Assembly: GCA_963709525.1 (NCBI GenBank)
Contig: CAVPXB010000015.1
Coordinates: 372,001-436,000 of the forward strand
Direction of reading: 5' to 3'
Length of the DNA: 64,000 bases
Source of the DNA: CAIWHR01 sp963709525
GTDB taxonomy: Bacteria; Pseudomonadota; Gammaproteobacteria; Burkholderiales; Casimicrobiaceae
Shown piece after piece: positions 18,881-28,395 of the stretch. The translations under genes and the position numbers were made by a program. Numbering within the stretch: the stretch's first letter is position 1; each line of letters opens with the position of its first letter. The notes under the pieces are model-generated. The model did not search any database, was not told the DNA's origin, and was given only the letters and a program-made list of their open reading frames with translations.

Positions 18881-19157
18881 GTGGCTGCGTCGTGCCCTGG
18901 AGAATCTGGACGATGAAGCGGCCTACATCGCGGAAGACAACCCTCGTATGGCGGCAGAGTTTGTTCGGCACATGCGAGAAGGCGCAGCAATGCTCGCGGA
19001 TCACCCCAACATGGGGCGTCCTGGCCGAATTGCCGGAACGAGAGAGCTTGTCGTGACGCGCTTCTCGTACATCCTCCCCTATCGCGTGCGAGGCGGTTCT
19101 GTGGAGATTCTGCGTGTCTTCCACACCGCCAGAAAATGGCCCAGGCGGATGACCTGA
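18870..19157 (+). CDS. ParE/RelE-superfamily toxin
   Basis: 95 aa. Typical small toxin fold: RWLRRALENLDDEAAYIAED, MRMAAEFVRHM-like helix, and the beta-rich half RPGRIAGTRELVVTRFSYIL ending VEILRVFHTARKWP. ParE toxins poison gyrase; RelE-type cleave mRNA; sequence alone does not decide between them, though the ARKWP end favours ParE. Complete and in frame, so the pair looks functional. Confidence 0.88.
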   Translation: MQVRWLRRALENLDDEAAYIAEDNPRMAAEFVRHMREGAAMLADHPNMGRPGRIAGTRELVVTRFSYILPYRVRGGSVEILRVFHTARKWPRRMT

Positions 19158-19164
19158 GCTTACC

Positions 19165-19236
19165 GTGCCGGTCAATGTCCTCAATCTGTCTGGCTTGAAT
19201 GTGCTGGATTTCAAGGAAGCCGAGACTGGCTACCAT
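19165..19236 (+). pseudogene. ISL3-family transposase, N-terminal fragment
   Basis: Twenty-four codons, VNVLNLSGLNVLDFKEAETG and YHCE, match the start of ISL3-type transposases (usual form NLPNLNVLDFKETxxxYxVxAE). The zinc-finger cysteines that should follow are absent because the sequence switches to a ChrB-like tail in another frame. Confidence 0.5.
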
Positions 19237-19477
19237 TGCGAAGTACGCCCTCAGCGACGCGGGCTTGGGCAAGCTCGCGTTGATCGTTCGCGCGGCAGAC
19301 GGCGGGCGGCCGGAGTTGGCCGATGCGGCGGCCGGGCTGCTGGCGATCTCGAAGGGCCTCTCGCTGACCTTTCCCGACGACCATGAGATGTTGCAGCATG
19401 GCATGGTCGTCCACGACGCGCTCTACGCCGCCTGCTCCGGAACGCCGCTGAAGAACGCGGCGGCCTGGCGAGTTTGA
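19230..19477 (+). pseudogene. Chromate-resistance protein ChrB, C-terminal fragment
   Basis: About 80 residues: LALIVRAADGGRPELADAAA, LLAISKGLSLTFPDDHEMLQ, HGMVVHDALYAACS. This is the C-terminal end of ChrB-domain proteins, where AxGLxAxSxGLS..DDHxML..GMxVYDALY is conserved. The remainder of ChrB (over 200 residues) is missing and the left end abuts a transposase fragment. The MFS gene starts 2 bp after the stop, as if the original operon order were kept. Confidence 0.55.
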
Positions 19478-19478
19478 A

Positions 19479-20699
19479 GTGATCCGCCGACTGCTGTTGC
19501 CCGAAGGCGTGGACGGCACGGTATTGCCCCTGCTGCTCGGACGCGCCTTGCGGGCGTTTTCCGATGGCTATGTCGCGATTCTCTTGCCGGCCTACCTGCT
19601 GGCATTGGGCTTCGGCACCTGGGAGGTTGGCCTGATCGCCAGCGCGACGTTGCTGGGATCGGCGATGGCGACCTTGGCGGTTGGCGCCTGGGGCCACCGT
19701 TTCCACAACCGCGGTCTGTTGCTCGGTGCCGCGGTGCTCATGATCGCCACCGGATTTGCGTTCGCGTCCGGCGGCACCTTCTGGCCGTTGCTGGTGATCG
19801 CGTTTGTCGGCACCCTGAATCCGAGTTCGGGCGACGTGAGCGTCTTCCTGCCGTTGGAGCATGCGCGCTTGGCCGGCGCCGCACATCGCGCGGCCCGCAC
19901 CGCGCTGTTCGCCCGCTACAGCTTGCTCGGTGCCCTGTTTGCGGCGCTGGGCGCGCTGGCTTCTGCCTTCCCTGATCGAATCGTCAGCATGGCCGGAGTG
20001 ACGAAACTCGATGCCCTGCGGGCGATGTTCGTGTTCTACGGTCTGGTCGGCGGTGCGGTGTGGTTGCTCTACCGGCACTTGCCCGAACCCCGTTTGGAGA
20101 AGCACCTGCCACCGGGTCCTCTCGGTCCTTCGCGCAGCATCGTCTGGAAGCTTGCAGCCCTGTTCTCCGTGGACTCGTTCGCTGGGGGCTTGGTCGTCAA
20201 CTCGTTGCTCGCGCTTTGGCTGTTCCAGCGCTTCGAGCTGTCGCTGGCCACGACCGGGGCCTTCTTCTTCTGGGCCGGGTTACTTACCGCCTTCTCCCAA
20301 CTTGCGGCGCCCCGGTTGGCGAAGCGGATCGGGCTTCTCAACACCATGGTCTTCACCCACATCCCCGCCAGCATCTGTTTGATCGCCGCGGCGTTCTCGA
20401 CCAGTCGTGAAGTGGCGCTTGGGCTGCTGTTGCTACGCTCGCTGCTGTCGCAGATGGACGTTCCGGCGCGGGGCGCCTTCGTGATGGCCGTGGTTACGCC
20501 GGAAGAAAGGGCGGCCGCGGCAAGCTTCACCGCGGTTCCCCGCAGTCTTGCGTCGGCGATCAGCCCCACGCTGGGCGGGGCGCTCTTTGCTGCAGGATGG
20601 TTGGCCGCGCCATTGGTAGCCTGCGGGCTCCTGAAGATCGCCTACGACCTGACGCTCTGGCGAGCCTTTCGGGGATTGCATCGCAGTGACGATAGCTGA
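19479..20699 (+). CDS. MFS transporter
   Basis: 406 aa from GTG 19479. Twelve hydrophobic helices; the A-motif-like loop between helices 2 and 3 is VGAWGHRFHNRGLLLGAAVL. Appears full length. ChrB-type genes are often followed by an MFS gene, and here the ChrB tail lies directly upstream, so chromate or heavy-metal stress is a possible context; the substrate cannot be read from sequence. Confidence 0.85.
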   Translation: MIRRLLLPEGVDGTVLPLLLGRALRAFSDGYVAILLPAYLLALGFGTWEVGLIASATLLGSAMATLAVGAWGHRFHNRGLLLGAAVLMIATGFAFASGGTFWPLLVIAFVGTLNPSSGDVSVFLPLEHARLAGAAHRAARTALFARYSLLGALFAALGALASAFPDRIVSMAGVTKLDALRAMFVFYGLVGGAVWLLYRHLPEPRLEKHLPPGPLGPSRSIVWKLAALFSVDSFAGGLVVNSLLALWLFQRFELSLATTGAFFFWAGLLTAFSQLAAPRLAKRIGLLNTMVFTHIPASICLIAAAFSTSREVALGLLLLRSLLSQMDVPARGAFVMAVVTPEERAAAASFTAVPRSLASAISPTLGGALFAAGWLAAPLVACGLLKIAYDLTLWRAFRGLHRSDDS

Positions 20700-20782
20700 T
20701 ATCCGTCGCCTCGCGTTCCGGCGCTGACAGAATGCGCCCGGTCTCCACGCGACCGCCGTGTGCGCTGCACCGCTTCCAGAAA

Positions 20783-20872
20783 AAGAGCAAACAAGAGGCG
20801 GCAAAGCGCATGGGGATCACCCAACCGAAGGTAGCCGACATGATGCGCGGCGACTTCTCCAGCGCGAAGGCG
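20783..20872 (+). pseudogene. XRE-type helix-turn-helix fragment
   Basis: Thirty residues, KSKQEAAKRMGITQPKVADM then MRGDFSS, match the recognition helix of XRE/HigA-like antitoxins (xAAxxLGITQPxVSxLxRG). No start in a sensible position and no C-terminal part; it lies between the MFS and sulfatase genes. Confidence 0.45.
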
Positions 20873-20928
20873 CAACGTCGGGCGGCGGTCGCGAGATGCC
20901 GCTCCCGTGCAAGTAGCGGGCCTGGTGA

Positions 20929-23298
20929 CTACCTCACTTCGACCGTCACTTTGGGAATGTGCCCAGTGAAGCGCGACTTGGCTTCCGAACCGATGGCGTC
21001 GACCACGGGCGTGCCGAGGTCGATGCCGACGTCGGCGGTCTCGTCCGCCGAAAAGATCCCGGCCTGGGTGTGTTCGATACGCCCCTCGGCAAGCTTCTCG
21101 TCGTTCACGAACAAGGTCCCCTTGCCGCCTTTGCCAGGGCCACCGCCGTCGTAGGCGAAGTCAAAGCGGATCTTGCTCTTGCCGGTCGGGAGAGGCTTCG
21201 CGCCGACGATCGCGCTTTGCTGCAGGCCGAGGAAGTTGTAGGCATAGGCCGGCACACCGTCCTTCACGTACAACGACCAGCCGCCGAAGCGCCCGCCCTG
21301 CGCGATGATCGTGCCGTTGCCGCCGCCCTGCGGCACCTCGACCTCGGCGGTGATCGTCTTGGACTTGTTCTTCACGTTGATGAAGACTGCCTCCATCATC
21401 CCCGTCATCCCCTCGGCCAGCGTCAGCGACGTGCGCCCGGCCATCAGGTCGGGACGACCGACCAGGGCTGCATCGAGCCGCTCGAAGACGCGATCGTCCA
21501 TCGGCAGGACGTGAAATTTTTTCGCTTCCTTCAGGTAGAGCGCCTGCAGTTCCGCGAGCTTCTTCGGGTGCTTGGCCGCGACGTCGTCAGCCAGGCTGAA
21601 GTCCGAGCGGACGTCGTACAACTGCCAGGCGGAGTTGTCCTCCAGCGGGCGGCGCGGCTTGGCCTCCCAGGGCGCCCGGTGGATGGTGCGCGCGTACCAG
21701 CCGTCATGGTAGATGGCCCGGTTGCCGGCGATCTCGAAGTACTGGGTCGTGTGGCGCTCCTTCGCCTTGGCGTTGTCGAAGGAGTAGACGAGGCTCGTCC
21801 CTTCCATCGGGATCTGCGGCGTGCCGTTGACCGCCTTGGGCTCCGGCAGACCGGCCGCCTGCAGCACCGTCGGCGCCACGTCGATGACATGGCCGAATTG
21901 GGTACGAACCTCGTTCTTCGCCTTGATTCCCTTGGGCCAGTAGACGGCCATGCCGTTGCGCGTGCCGCCGAAGTCCGACGGCACCTGCTTCATCCAGCCG
22001 AAGGGCGCATCCAGGGCCACGGCCCAGCCCGCCGCCATGTGCGGGTAGGTCTCGGGACCGCCCCATTTGTCGATGACCTTCAGCATGTCCTCGACCTTCT
22101 CGTGCACGCCATTGAAGTAGGTGTACTCGTTGAACATGCCGTTCTGGCCACCTTCGCCGCTGGTGCCGTTGTCGCCGGCGATATAGAAGACGAGGGTGTT
22201 GTCGGCCTCGCCGACTTCCTCGAACGCCTTCAGCATGCGGCCGATCTCGTAGTCGGTGTACTCCGCATAGGCGGCGAAGACTTCCGCCTGGTGGGTGAAC
22301 AGGCGCTTCTCGTCGGGAGAGAGTTTGTCCCAGTCCTTGATCGCCGGCGGCTTCGGCGCGAGCTTGGTGCCGGCCGGCACGACGCCCAGGCTGATCTGCC
22401 GGGCAAGCGTCTCCTCGCGCAGCTTGTCCCAGCCCTGGTCGAACTTGCCCTTCCACTTGGCGATCCACTCCTTGGGCACGTGGTGCGGCGCGTGGGTGGC
22501 GCCGGGCGCGAAGTAGACGAACGACGGCTTGTCGGGCGACAGCGCTTTCTGGTACTTGATCCAGGCCCGCGCCTTCTCCGTCATGTCGGTCATGAAGTGG
22601 TAGTTCGGGTCGTTCGGCAGTTCGACCTGCGCGTCGCCGTCGTAGAGGTACGGCGCCCACTGGTTGGTCTCGCCGCCGAGGAACCCGTAGAACTTGTCGA
22701 AGCCCTGGCGCGTCGGCCAGCGGTCGAAGGGGCCGGAGACACCGGCTTCCCACGCCGCCGTCTCGTGCCACTTGCCGAAGGCGGCGGTGCCGTAGCCATT
22801 CAGACGCAGCATTTCCGCCAGCGGCGCGGTCGCGTTCGGTATCTGCCCGGTCGCCCCCGGGAACCCCGTCGCCATCTCGGTGATGAAGCCCATGTTCACC
22901 GTGTGATGGTTGCGCCCGGACTTCAGTGCCGCCCGGGTTGGCGAGCACAGCGCGGTGGTATGGAAGTTGGTGTAGCGCAGCCCGTTCTGTGCCAGCGCGT
23001 CCATCGTCGGCATGCCGACCGGGCCGCCGAAGGTGCTCGGCACGCCGAACCCCATGTCGTCGATCAGGACGATCACCACGTTGGGCGCGCCTGCTGGCGC
23101 CTTCACCTGGAAGCGCGGCGGCGCCTTGGCCTTGCGCGCGTCGACTTCGCTGTACAAAGGCCGCTTCGGCTCGGGAATCGGCAGCACCGTGCGATCCAGC
23201 CCGCCCTTCGCCTGGCCGGCGGCGGACATCGAAACGGCGACGGCCAGCAGCGCGCCGATTGCAGTGACGACGAATCGTTGCTTGGGAAAAGTCTTCAT
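20929..23298 (-). CDS. Type I arylsulfatase, long form, exported
   Basis: 789 aa with a signal peptide (residues about 9-30). The alkaline-phosphatase-like fold is clear: VVIVLIDDMGFG metal site, then the formylglycine motif CSPTRAALKSGR with Cys-118 as the residue converted to formylglycine, HH in GRNHH, and VFYIAGDNGTSGEGG for the other metal ligands. A C-terminal extension of about 150 residues carries a beta-sandwich-like lipid/sugar-binding-like segment. Hydrolyses sulfate esters in the periplasm. It needs a maturase; an anaerobic-type one is encoded at 50.3-51.6 kb. Last gene of a four-gene minus-strand cluster. Confidence 0.93.
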   Translation of the reverse strand: MKTFPKQRFVVTAIGALLAVAVSMSAAGQAKGGLDRTVLPIPEPKRPLYSEVDARKAKAPPRFQVKAPAGAPNVVIVLIDDMGFGVPSTFGGPVGMPTMDALAQNGLRYTNFHTTALCSPTRAALKSGRNHHTVNMGFITEMATGFPGATGQIPNATAPLAEMLRLNGYGTAAFGKWHETAAWEAGVSGPFDRWPTRQGFDKFYGFLGGETNQWAPYLYDGDAQVELPNDPNYHFMTDMTEKARAWIKYQKALSPDKPSFVYFAPGATHAPHHVPKEWIAKWKGKFDQGWDKLREETLARQISLGVVPAGTKLAPKPPAIKDWDKLSPDEKRLFTHQAEVFAAYAEYTDYEIGRMLKAFEEVGEADNTLVFYIAGDNGTSGEGGQNGMFNEYTYFNGVHEKVEDMLKVIDKWGGPETYPHMAAGWAVALDAPFGWMKQVPSDFGGTRNGMAVYWPKGIKAKNEVRTQFGHVIDVAPTVLQAAGLPEPKAVNGTPQIPMEGTSLVYSFDNAKAKERHTTQYFEIAGNRAIYHDGWYARTIHRAPWEAKPRRPLEDNSAWQLYDVRSDFSLADDVAAKHPKKLAELQALYLKEAKKFHVLPMDDRVFERLDAALVGRPDLMAGRTSLTLAEGMTGMMEAVFINVKNKSKTITAEVEVPQGGGNGTIIAQGGRFGGWSLYVKDGVPAYAYNFLGLQQSAIVGAKPLPTGKSKIRFDFAYDGGGPGKGGKGTLFVNDEKLAEGRIEHTQAGIFSADETADVGIDLGTPVVDAIGSEAKSRFTGHIPKVTVEVR

Positions 23299-23356
23299 AT
23301 TCAGCTCCGGAGCGCTTCGAGGCATGGGTCGGCGGTGCGGGCAGCGTCGCTCGCGC

Positions 23357-24196
23357 TTACCAGCGGAACGTGGCCCCGAACATCGGGCCGTTGAAATTCA
23401 TGTCCTGCAGGTTCTTGTCCGACTTGAAGTTGTAATCGAGGTACCGCCACATCGCGACCAGCTCGCCCCAATGGTAGCTGTACGCGATCCCGGCCGCAGC
23501 CTGCCACGTCAGGTCGGACTGCCCGGTGCCGATGTCGAAATAGAACGGCACGCTCCACCGGCGGCTTTCGCCAAAGGTGTAGGCGCCTTTGAAGCCGACG
23601 ATGCCGTCCCAGACGTTCTCGTCGATCTCCTTGCTGCCCACGCGGCCGGGCGCCGGGATGGTGCCCAGGTCGCCGTAGATCGACCAACTGAGCGTCGGCT
23701 TGACGCCGAAGTACCGCGCCCCGGCGAGCAGATCGACCTTCACCGCCGGGTCGGACACCACCCGGTATTCGCCGGCCAGCGTCCAGACCGTGCCCTTGAG
23801 GTCGAGGTTCAGGTCCGCGGTGGTGCTCGCCGGGAGGCCGATGTTGCCGATCGAGAAATCGCGCGTTTTCGACGCACTGCCGCCAACATCGAGATAGAGC
23901 ACGTCGGTGAACACGCCCCAGCGGCCGTTGTGGGCGTCGAAGGATCCCATCACCGTGAACTTGAGGTCGTTGATGATCGTACTGGCGTCGACGTTGAGGC
24001 CGGAACTGCCCGAGCCTGCCGGGAACGACATCGTGCCGCCGATGCTCGGCAGGTAGGCGTAGATCGTCGCGGCGTATTGCCATTTGCTAGGCGTTCCGGG
24101 CTGCGCATACTGCGCGGCAGCCGTTGTTGGCAGGAGTGCGCCGGCGGCGAGGGCAAGCACTGCGGTTCCAAGTCTCAGCTGTGTAGGCTTGTTCAT
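23357..24196 (-). CDS. Outer-membrane beta-barrel protein
   Basis: 279 aa. Signal peptide TAVLALAAGALLPTTAAAQ, then alternating amphipathic strands ending in the outer-membrane signature MFGATFRW (terminal aromatic). Segments such as WQYAATIYAYLPSIGGT and SYHWGELVAMWRYLDYNF suggest an 8-12-strand barrel. Next to a sulfatase, it probably admits substrate or exports product. Upstream gene spacing (72 bp) suggests an operon with the sulfatase. Confidence 0.82.
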   Translation of the reverse strand: MNKPTQLRLGTAVLALAAGALLPTTAAAQYAQPGTPSKWQYAATIYAYLPSIGGTMSFPAGSGSSGLNVDASTIINDLKFTVMGSFDAHNGRWGVFTDVLYLDVGGSASKTRDFSIGNIGLPASTTADLNLDLKGTVWTLAGEYRVVSDPAVKVDLLAGARYFGVKPTLSWSIYGDLGTIPAPGRVGSKEIDENVWDGIVGFKGAYTFGESRRWSVPFYFDIGTGQSDLTWQAAAGIAYSYHWGELVAMWRYLDYNFKSDKNLQDMNFNGPMFGATFRW

Positions 24197-24267
24197 GGTA
24201 GACCTCTTGTTGGGCGAACTTGTGGCGACAGGCACACCAAGCATCGCACCGGATTCGCGTCGTGGAC

Positions 24268-24723
24268 TCAGGGCTTCGATACCACGTACACCAGGTTGTT
24301 GCCCTGGAACGCTGCGCGGTAATAGGTGCCGTTGCAGAGGTAATACTCGACACCGCTGATCGGCGCCGAGACGCACCCGTTGGGCAGTTTGCCTACCACC
24401 GTCCCGACGGCGAGCGGGCCTGCGGCTGGCGCCGGGGCCGGCGCCGGTGCAGGCGGCGGGGCGGCCGCTGCTGCCTGCGCCGCTGCCGCCGACTTCTGCG
24501 CAGAAGCGGCAGAGGCCATGGCTGCCTCGGTCGCGACCACTTCCGTGGTACGTACCGCAGTGCGACGCGCGACGCCGGCGACGCTGACCGGCGTCATCGG
24601 TGCGCCAATGATGGCGTGCGCGTCGCCGATAAAGCCGATACCGACAGAAGGCAGCGGGACGAGCTCGGAGGCAACGATGAGAAGAGTTGATCCGGCGAGG
24701 ACCAGCGACGTGGAAATTTTCAT
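24268..24723 (-). CDS. Small exported protein with Ala/Pro linker
   Basis: 151 aa. Signal peptide (STSLVLAGSTLLIVAS), an Ala/Pro-rich middle (AAAAPPPAPAPAPAPAAG), and a conserved-looking C-terminal segment SGVEYYLCNGTYYRAAFQGN then NLVYVVSKP. That YYxCNGxYYR tail occurs in small secreted proteins of unknown function beside sulfatases and lipid-modifying genes. I do not assign a role. Confidence 0.72.
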   Translation of the reverse strand: MKISTSLVLAGSTLLIVASELVPLPSVGIGFIGDAHAIIGAPMTPVSVAGVARRTAVRTTEVVATEAAMASAASAQKSAAAAQAAAAAPPPAPAPAPAPAAGPLAVGTVVGKLPNGCVSAPISGVEYYLCNGTYYRAAFQGNNLVYVVSKP

Positions 24724-24741
24724 GATGAACTCCTTCTGGCG

Positions 24742-25500
24742 TCAGCGGGACGCGCTGAGAGGCAGGAACTCGATGGTCTTCGCCCCGGCAGGTGGCACGA
24801 AGCGGAACTCGGCGGCCGTGATCTTGGGCGCCGTGTCGAATTTGAGGATTTGCACGCTGAACTGCGGGGCACCGGCCACAGCCTTGGACGTGATCACGTA
24901 GCGGCACGGCACCGGTTGCTTGCCCTCGCGCACCCAAAGCTGCCAATCGACCTCGGCAGCCCGATAGGCGAGATGGTGGCAGCGGTGGCCGTTGACAGCA
25001 GCCAGTCCGAGGTAGCGGCCCGCGGTGACGTCCTGCATCAGGCGGTCATAGGAATGCGTGTCGATCAGATCGGCCCCCGGCGCGATCACATCCAGCCGGG
25101 TCCGGGCAAAATCGAGCATGGCATCGACGTTGCCCGGCGCCGGCACGGTCGCATAGTGCTTGGTGCCGGGGTTGAACAGCGTCAGCGACTTGCCATCGTA
25201 GTAGAACGACTGGTCGACGATGTCGCCGTGCCGGTCGGCCCTCAACTTGTTCGGCCGCGACACGGTGATCGTCGCTGGGGCACTGAACTGGATCTTCTGC
25301 CCTTCGGTGGTCACGATTTCGAGCGTGTTCTCCGTCCGGGCGCTGAACTGCTTCAGGTTGGCGATGTAGCTGGACATCGAACGCAGCACCACGTCGGCCT
25401 GGGGATCGACGCCTGCCGGCTGCGCGGACACGGTCCACGGCAGGAAGGTCGCGGCCAGCGCGGTGCCGGCGAGAAGTCGTTTGCCTGTGATCAGGTTCAT
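24742..25500 (-). CDS. DUF2092 family periplasmic protein
   Basis: 252 aa. Signal peptide GTALAATFLPWTVSA. The body is a LolA/LppX-like beta fold: DPQADVVLRSMSSYIANLKQFS, RPNKLRADRHGDIVDQSFYYDGKSLTLFNP and YHHLAYRAAEVDWQLW are DUF2092 features. Such proteins bind hydrophobic molecules in the periplasm. First gene of the minus-strand sulfatase cluster and divergent from the AraC regulator at 26070. Confidence 0.82.
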   Translation of the reverse strand: MNLITGKRLLAGTALAATFLPWTVSAQPAGVDPQADVVLRSMSSYIANLKQFSARTENTLEIVTTEGQKIQFSAPATITVSRPNKLRADRHGDIVDQSFYYDGKSLTLFNPGTKHYATVPAPGNVDAMLDFARTRLDVIAPGADLIDTHSYDRLMQDVTAGRYLGLAAVNGHRCHHLAYRAAEVDWQLWVREGKQPVPCRYVITSKAVAGAPQFSVQILKFDTAPKITAAEFRFVPPAGAKTIEFLPLSASR

Positions 25501-26069
25501 CGCGTTTCCTATGCGGTTGAAAGTGTTGAGACCTTGCATGGCTCTGCACGGGAGACCTGAGGCACTTCGAACATTCCCCATGCCGTGCTTGCCGTGAATA
25601 CTGGCGGCCTTACTGTCGCAGCTGAGTGCCACGTCCGTCTCGCCACCGACGCGGTGCGTCCGCAGCTTCTCCGGCTGGCTCACCGCAATTCCGGTACTCG
25701 TTTCCATCGTGGCGGTCTACTTGGTCCGCCGATGGCAATCGCGGCAGCATTCCAGACGGGCAGAAGTCTAGGACCTGCGCTCCAAGACGGACTTGACAAA
25801 TGCGGACCTATTTCGCGCACAATAATTGGCACTAATCATCCCTACTTACGACAATGCCTTATGCCAACTCCGGCCCCCACGGCGTGGCCCGACAGATATC
25901 TTCGGCCCGTGTTTGAGCGGCTTGGTTGACACTTTTGACCATATCCGTCCTACGGTTGACTGCGGCGCCTCCAGCAACGCGACTCGTCGGAAGAAGTACA
26001 AATGCCCTGCCGCGTGCAGGCAAGTATTGCGGTGCATTCGAGAAATGTCGTGCGAAGAGGAGCTGACAA
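25501..26069. promoter_or_regulatory. Divergent regulatory region between DUF2092 and AraC genes
   Basis: 569 bp without a supportable gene. Its AT content rises around 25790-25850, where ttgaca (25793-25798) is the best -35-like hexamer; no perfect -10 at 17 bp follows. It must contain the promoters for both directions and probably the AraC binding site. Confidence 0.4.
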
Positions 26070-27224
26070 ATGCCCGAAGCGAGCAAGCGTGAAAAGCGCG
26101 CCCGTAGCGCACCGTCGCCGGTGCGCGCGATTGAGTCCGAGGCGGCCGACGTCCGCGTCGCGGTGCTCACGCCGATTCCCCAGCTCCTGCGCGAGATGGA
26201 TTGCGACCCGGCCCGCGTCCTGGCGAGGGTGGGCCTTGATCTCGCCGTCTTCGACGATCCGGAGCGCCGGGTGTCGTTCGTCACGGGCGGTACGCTCCTC
26301 CAAGCCTGTGCGGCCACTTCGGGCATCCCGCACTTCGGATTGCTGGTGGGAGAACGCTTCGACCTGTCGATGCTCGGGATCCTGGGCCAACTGCTGCGCA
26401 GCAGCGATAACTTGCGCACCGCTCTGCAACAGCTGGTGCGGCACCTACACCTCAACGATCGTGGCGCCGTCGGATACATGGTGGATCTGAATCGCGACGG
26501 ACTGGCACTGGGCTATGCCATCTATCGCAACGACACGCCGGGAATCGACCAGGTCTACGATATGTCGATCGCAATTGTGGTCGGCATCGTCCGCTCGCTG
26601 TGCGGGCTCGACTGGAAACCGACGCTGGTTTCATTCTCCCACCATGCCCCGTCGGACCTCGCGCCCTACAAGCGGCTCTTTCGCTCCCCGCTACGCTTCG
26701 ATGCGGCGCACTCCGAAGTGATCGTTGGCACTCGCTGGCTCGACAGGCCGATGCTCGGTGCCGATACACATCTGCGCGTGGCAGCAGAGCGCGTCGCGCT
26801 CCTGGCAGAGCAAGGCGACGACGGTCGACTCGTAGATCGCGTGCGACAGGTCGTGCATAGGCTGTTGATGACCGGTGATGTGTCGTCGAAGCGTATTTCC
26901 GCGCTGCTCAACATCAACGAGCGCGTGCTGCGGCGACGGCTGGAGGCGAAGGGGATAGGTATTCGCGAGTTGATCGCGAACGCGCAGTTTGAAGGTGCCT
27001 GCCAACTGCTCCGCTCGACGCGCCTCACGCTGGCGGATATCGCCACCGCCCTGGGCTATTCGGACGCGACCGCGTTCTCCCGTGCTTTCCGACGCTTGGC
27101 GCAAACGACACCCAGCGCGTGGCGCGCGCAATCGTACGACACGACCACCGGGAGCGTGGCGATCCAGGAAAAGGCTTTGTCAGGCACTCGACAACAACGC
27201 TCCTCAAAGCGGCCGTCTGGCTGA
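26070..27224 (+). CDS. AraC-family transcriptional regulator
   Basis: 384 aa. An N-terminal ligand-binding domain of the arabinose-operon-regulator type (HFGLLVGERFDLSMLGILGQ, LRTALQQLVRHLH) precedes the double helix-turn-helix at about residues 275-370: KRISALLNINERVLRRRLEA and TLADIATALGYSDATAFSRA FRR. Divergent from the sulfatase/OMP/DUF2092 cluster, so probably its activator. Weak ribosome site; ATG 26070 gives the normal family length. Confidence 0.9.
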   Translation: MPEASKREKRARSAPSPVRAIESEAADVRVAVLTPIPQLLREMDCDPARVLARVGLDLAVFDDPERRVSFVTGGTLLQACAATSGIPHFGLLVGERFDLSMLGILGQLLRSSDNLRTALQQLVRHLHLNDRGAVGYMVDLNRDGLALGYAIYRNDTPGIDQVYDMSIAIVVGIVRSLCGLDWKPTLVSFSHHAPSDLAPYKRLFRSPLRFDAAHSEVIVGTRWLDRPMLGADTHLRVAAERVALLAEQGDDGRLVDRVRQVVHRLLMTGDVSSKRISALLNINERVLRRRLEAKGIGIRELIANAQFEGACQLLRSTRLTLADIATALGYSDATAFSRAFRRLAQTTPSAWRAQSYDTTTGSVAIQEKALSGTRQQRSSKRPSG

Positions 27225-27475
27225 TGCACCTTTGGGTGCAGGCGTTGCCGCACACGCGGATTGCGTCGTATGCGCTCGCCGTGTTGCGCGGTTCTGCACC
27301 CGGCTGGCGACATTTGCACTCGCCCGACGGATGATGGCACGCCTATCACAATGTGAACGGTGGCACCCACGGGCTGCTGTTTGTCAGCGACACCAAGACG
27401 GCGGCGCGAACCCCGGCCATGGCGGGTTTTCAGGCGGCCGAAAAATGCCCGATGCATCGCAACCGTGCGGACGCG

Positions 27476-27688
27476 TTACGTGATCGATTCGCGGGCGAGC
27501 GCCACGGCCGCGTAGGTCATTGCAGCGCGAATGTCCTTACCCTTTGCATTGGGATAGGCGGCAAGCAATTCCGCCTCCGTCGCGCCCTCCCCGAGCTTGC
27601 GCAGAACCAGTTCGATCGCGATGCACGTGCCGCGGAGCAACGGCTTCCTCAGTATGGCTTTGGGATTGATTTCGATACCCTCAGGCAG
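27476..27688 (-). pseudogene. DUF433 antitoxin-like gene, start missing
   Basis: Seventy residues: LPEGIEINPKAILRKPLLRG, TCIAIELVLRKLGEGATEAE, LLAAYPNAKGKDIRAAMTYA then AVALARESIT and TAA 27476-27478. This is a nearly full DUF433 domain (antitoxins related to VapB-type pairs). No ATG/GTG/TTG precedes it in frame at the right place; the frame continues upstream into non-family sequence. Substitutions at usually conserved positions (RKPLLRGTCIAI for GKPVIRGTRIPV) also suggest decay. No partner toxin is visible. Confidence 0.5.
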
Positions 27689-28203
27689 TGCCGCGATTGC
27701 CTTTCCCCGGATTCGATCGAGGGGAGGATTCCAATGCGACCTCCAACACCACGCCGATGCCGGCGCTCATACGTACGGAAGAGTCTAGCCCTCGAGCCAA
27801 ATCCAGGTACCCCTCCCGCACGCTATCGTGGGGGTGAACCCTGAACGGCGGCGGTGGACACACCGCAGACCGTCATGCTTGAGAGAAGTCGACGTTCACT
27901 AGGATCGCTGCGTGGTTGCAACATCAAGGTCACCTTCGTCCCAGAGATGTGTATGGCCGCATGTGCCATCCATCGGTTCGGGGGAATCGAGGTCAAAACC
28001 GGCACGTTTGTCGTCGCCGCCGGCAATTGGCAATCCAACCCGACATCGGGCGGCCAGCTTCGCATTTGTTTGCTTCGGATCAAATCTTTCGACTGATGGC
28101 CGGACTAGGCTCCCTGGAAGGGGCGGGGTCTTTGGCTTCACTGTGCCGGATTCCACAGCACAGGCATCCGGTCCCTGCCCGCGTCGCCAAAGGAGGTGCA
28201 CAA
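27689..28203. other. Intergenic region without a supportable gene
   Basis: About 500 bp between the DUF433 remnant and the small Cys-rich protein. Short frames exist on both strands but none shows a family motif, start site or coding-like composition. Ends in the strong ribosome-binding site aaaggaggtg for the next gene. Confidence 0.4.
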
Positions 28204-28395
28204 ATGGTCGACAAACAGAAGCCCACTGAGGTGGAGTTGGTGCCCTGCGCGGTCTGCCAGAAGGAGATTGCGAAGTCCGTGGCGCTCAGCTCGGAAAACC
28301 AGGACTATGTCCTACATTTCTGCGGCCCCGACTGCTACGAGAATTGGGCGGCAGACCAGATGGCGGTGAAAATGCAGGAGGCAGGCGGAGGATAG
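28204..28395 (+). CDS. Small Cys-rich protein, DUF3330-like
   Basis: 63 aa with an excellent Shine-Dalgarno (aaaggaggtgcacaaATG). A CxxC pair (PCAVCQKEIAKS) and a distal CxxxC pair (HFCGPDCYENWA) form a treble-clef-like metal knuckle as in DUF3330 proteins, which accompany mercury-type transposons and environmental operons. Followed in the same direction by the GYD protein. Function unknown. Confidence 0.75.
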   Translation: MVDKQKPTEVELVPCAVCQKEIAKSVALSSENQDYVLHFCGPDCYENWAADQMAVKMQEAGGG

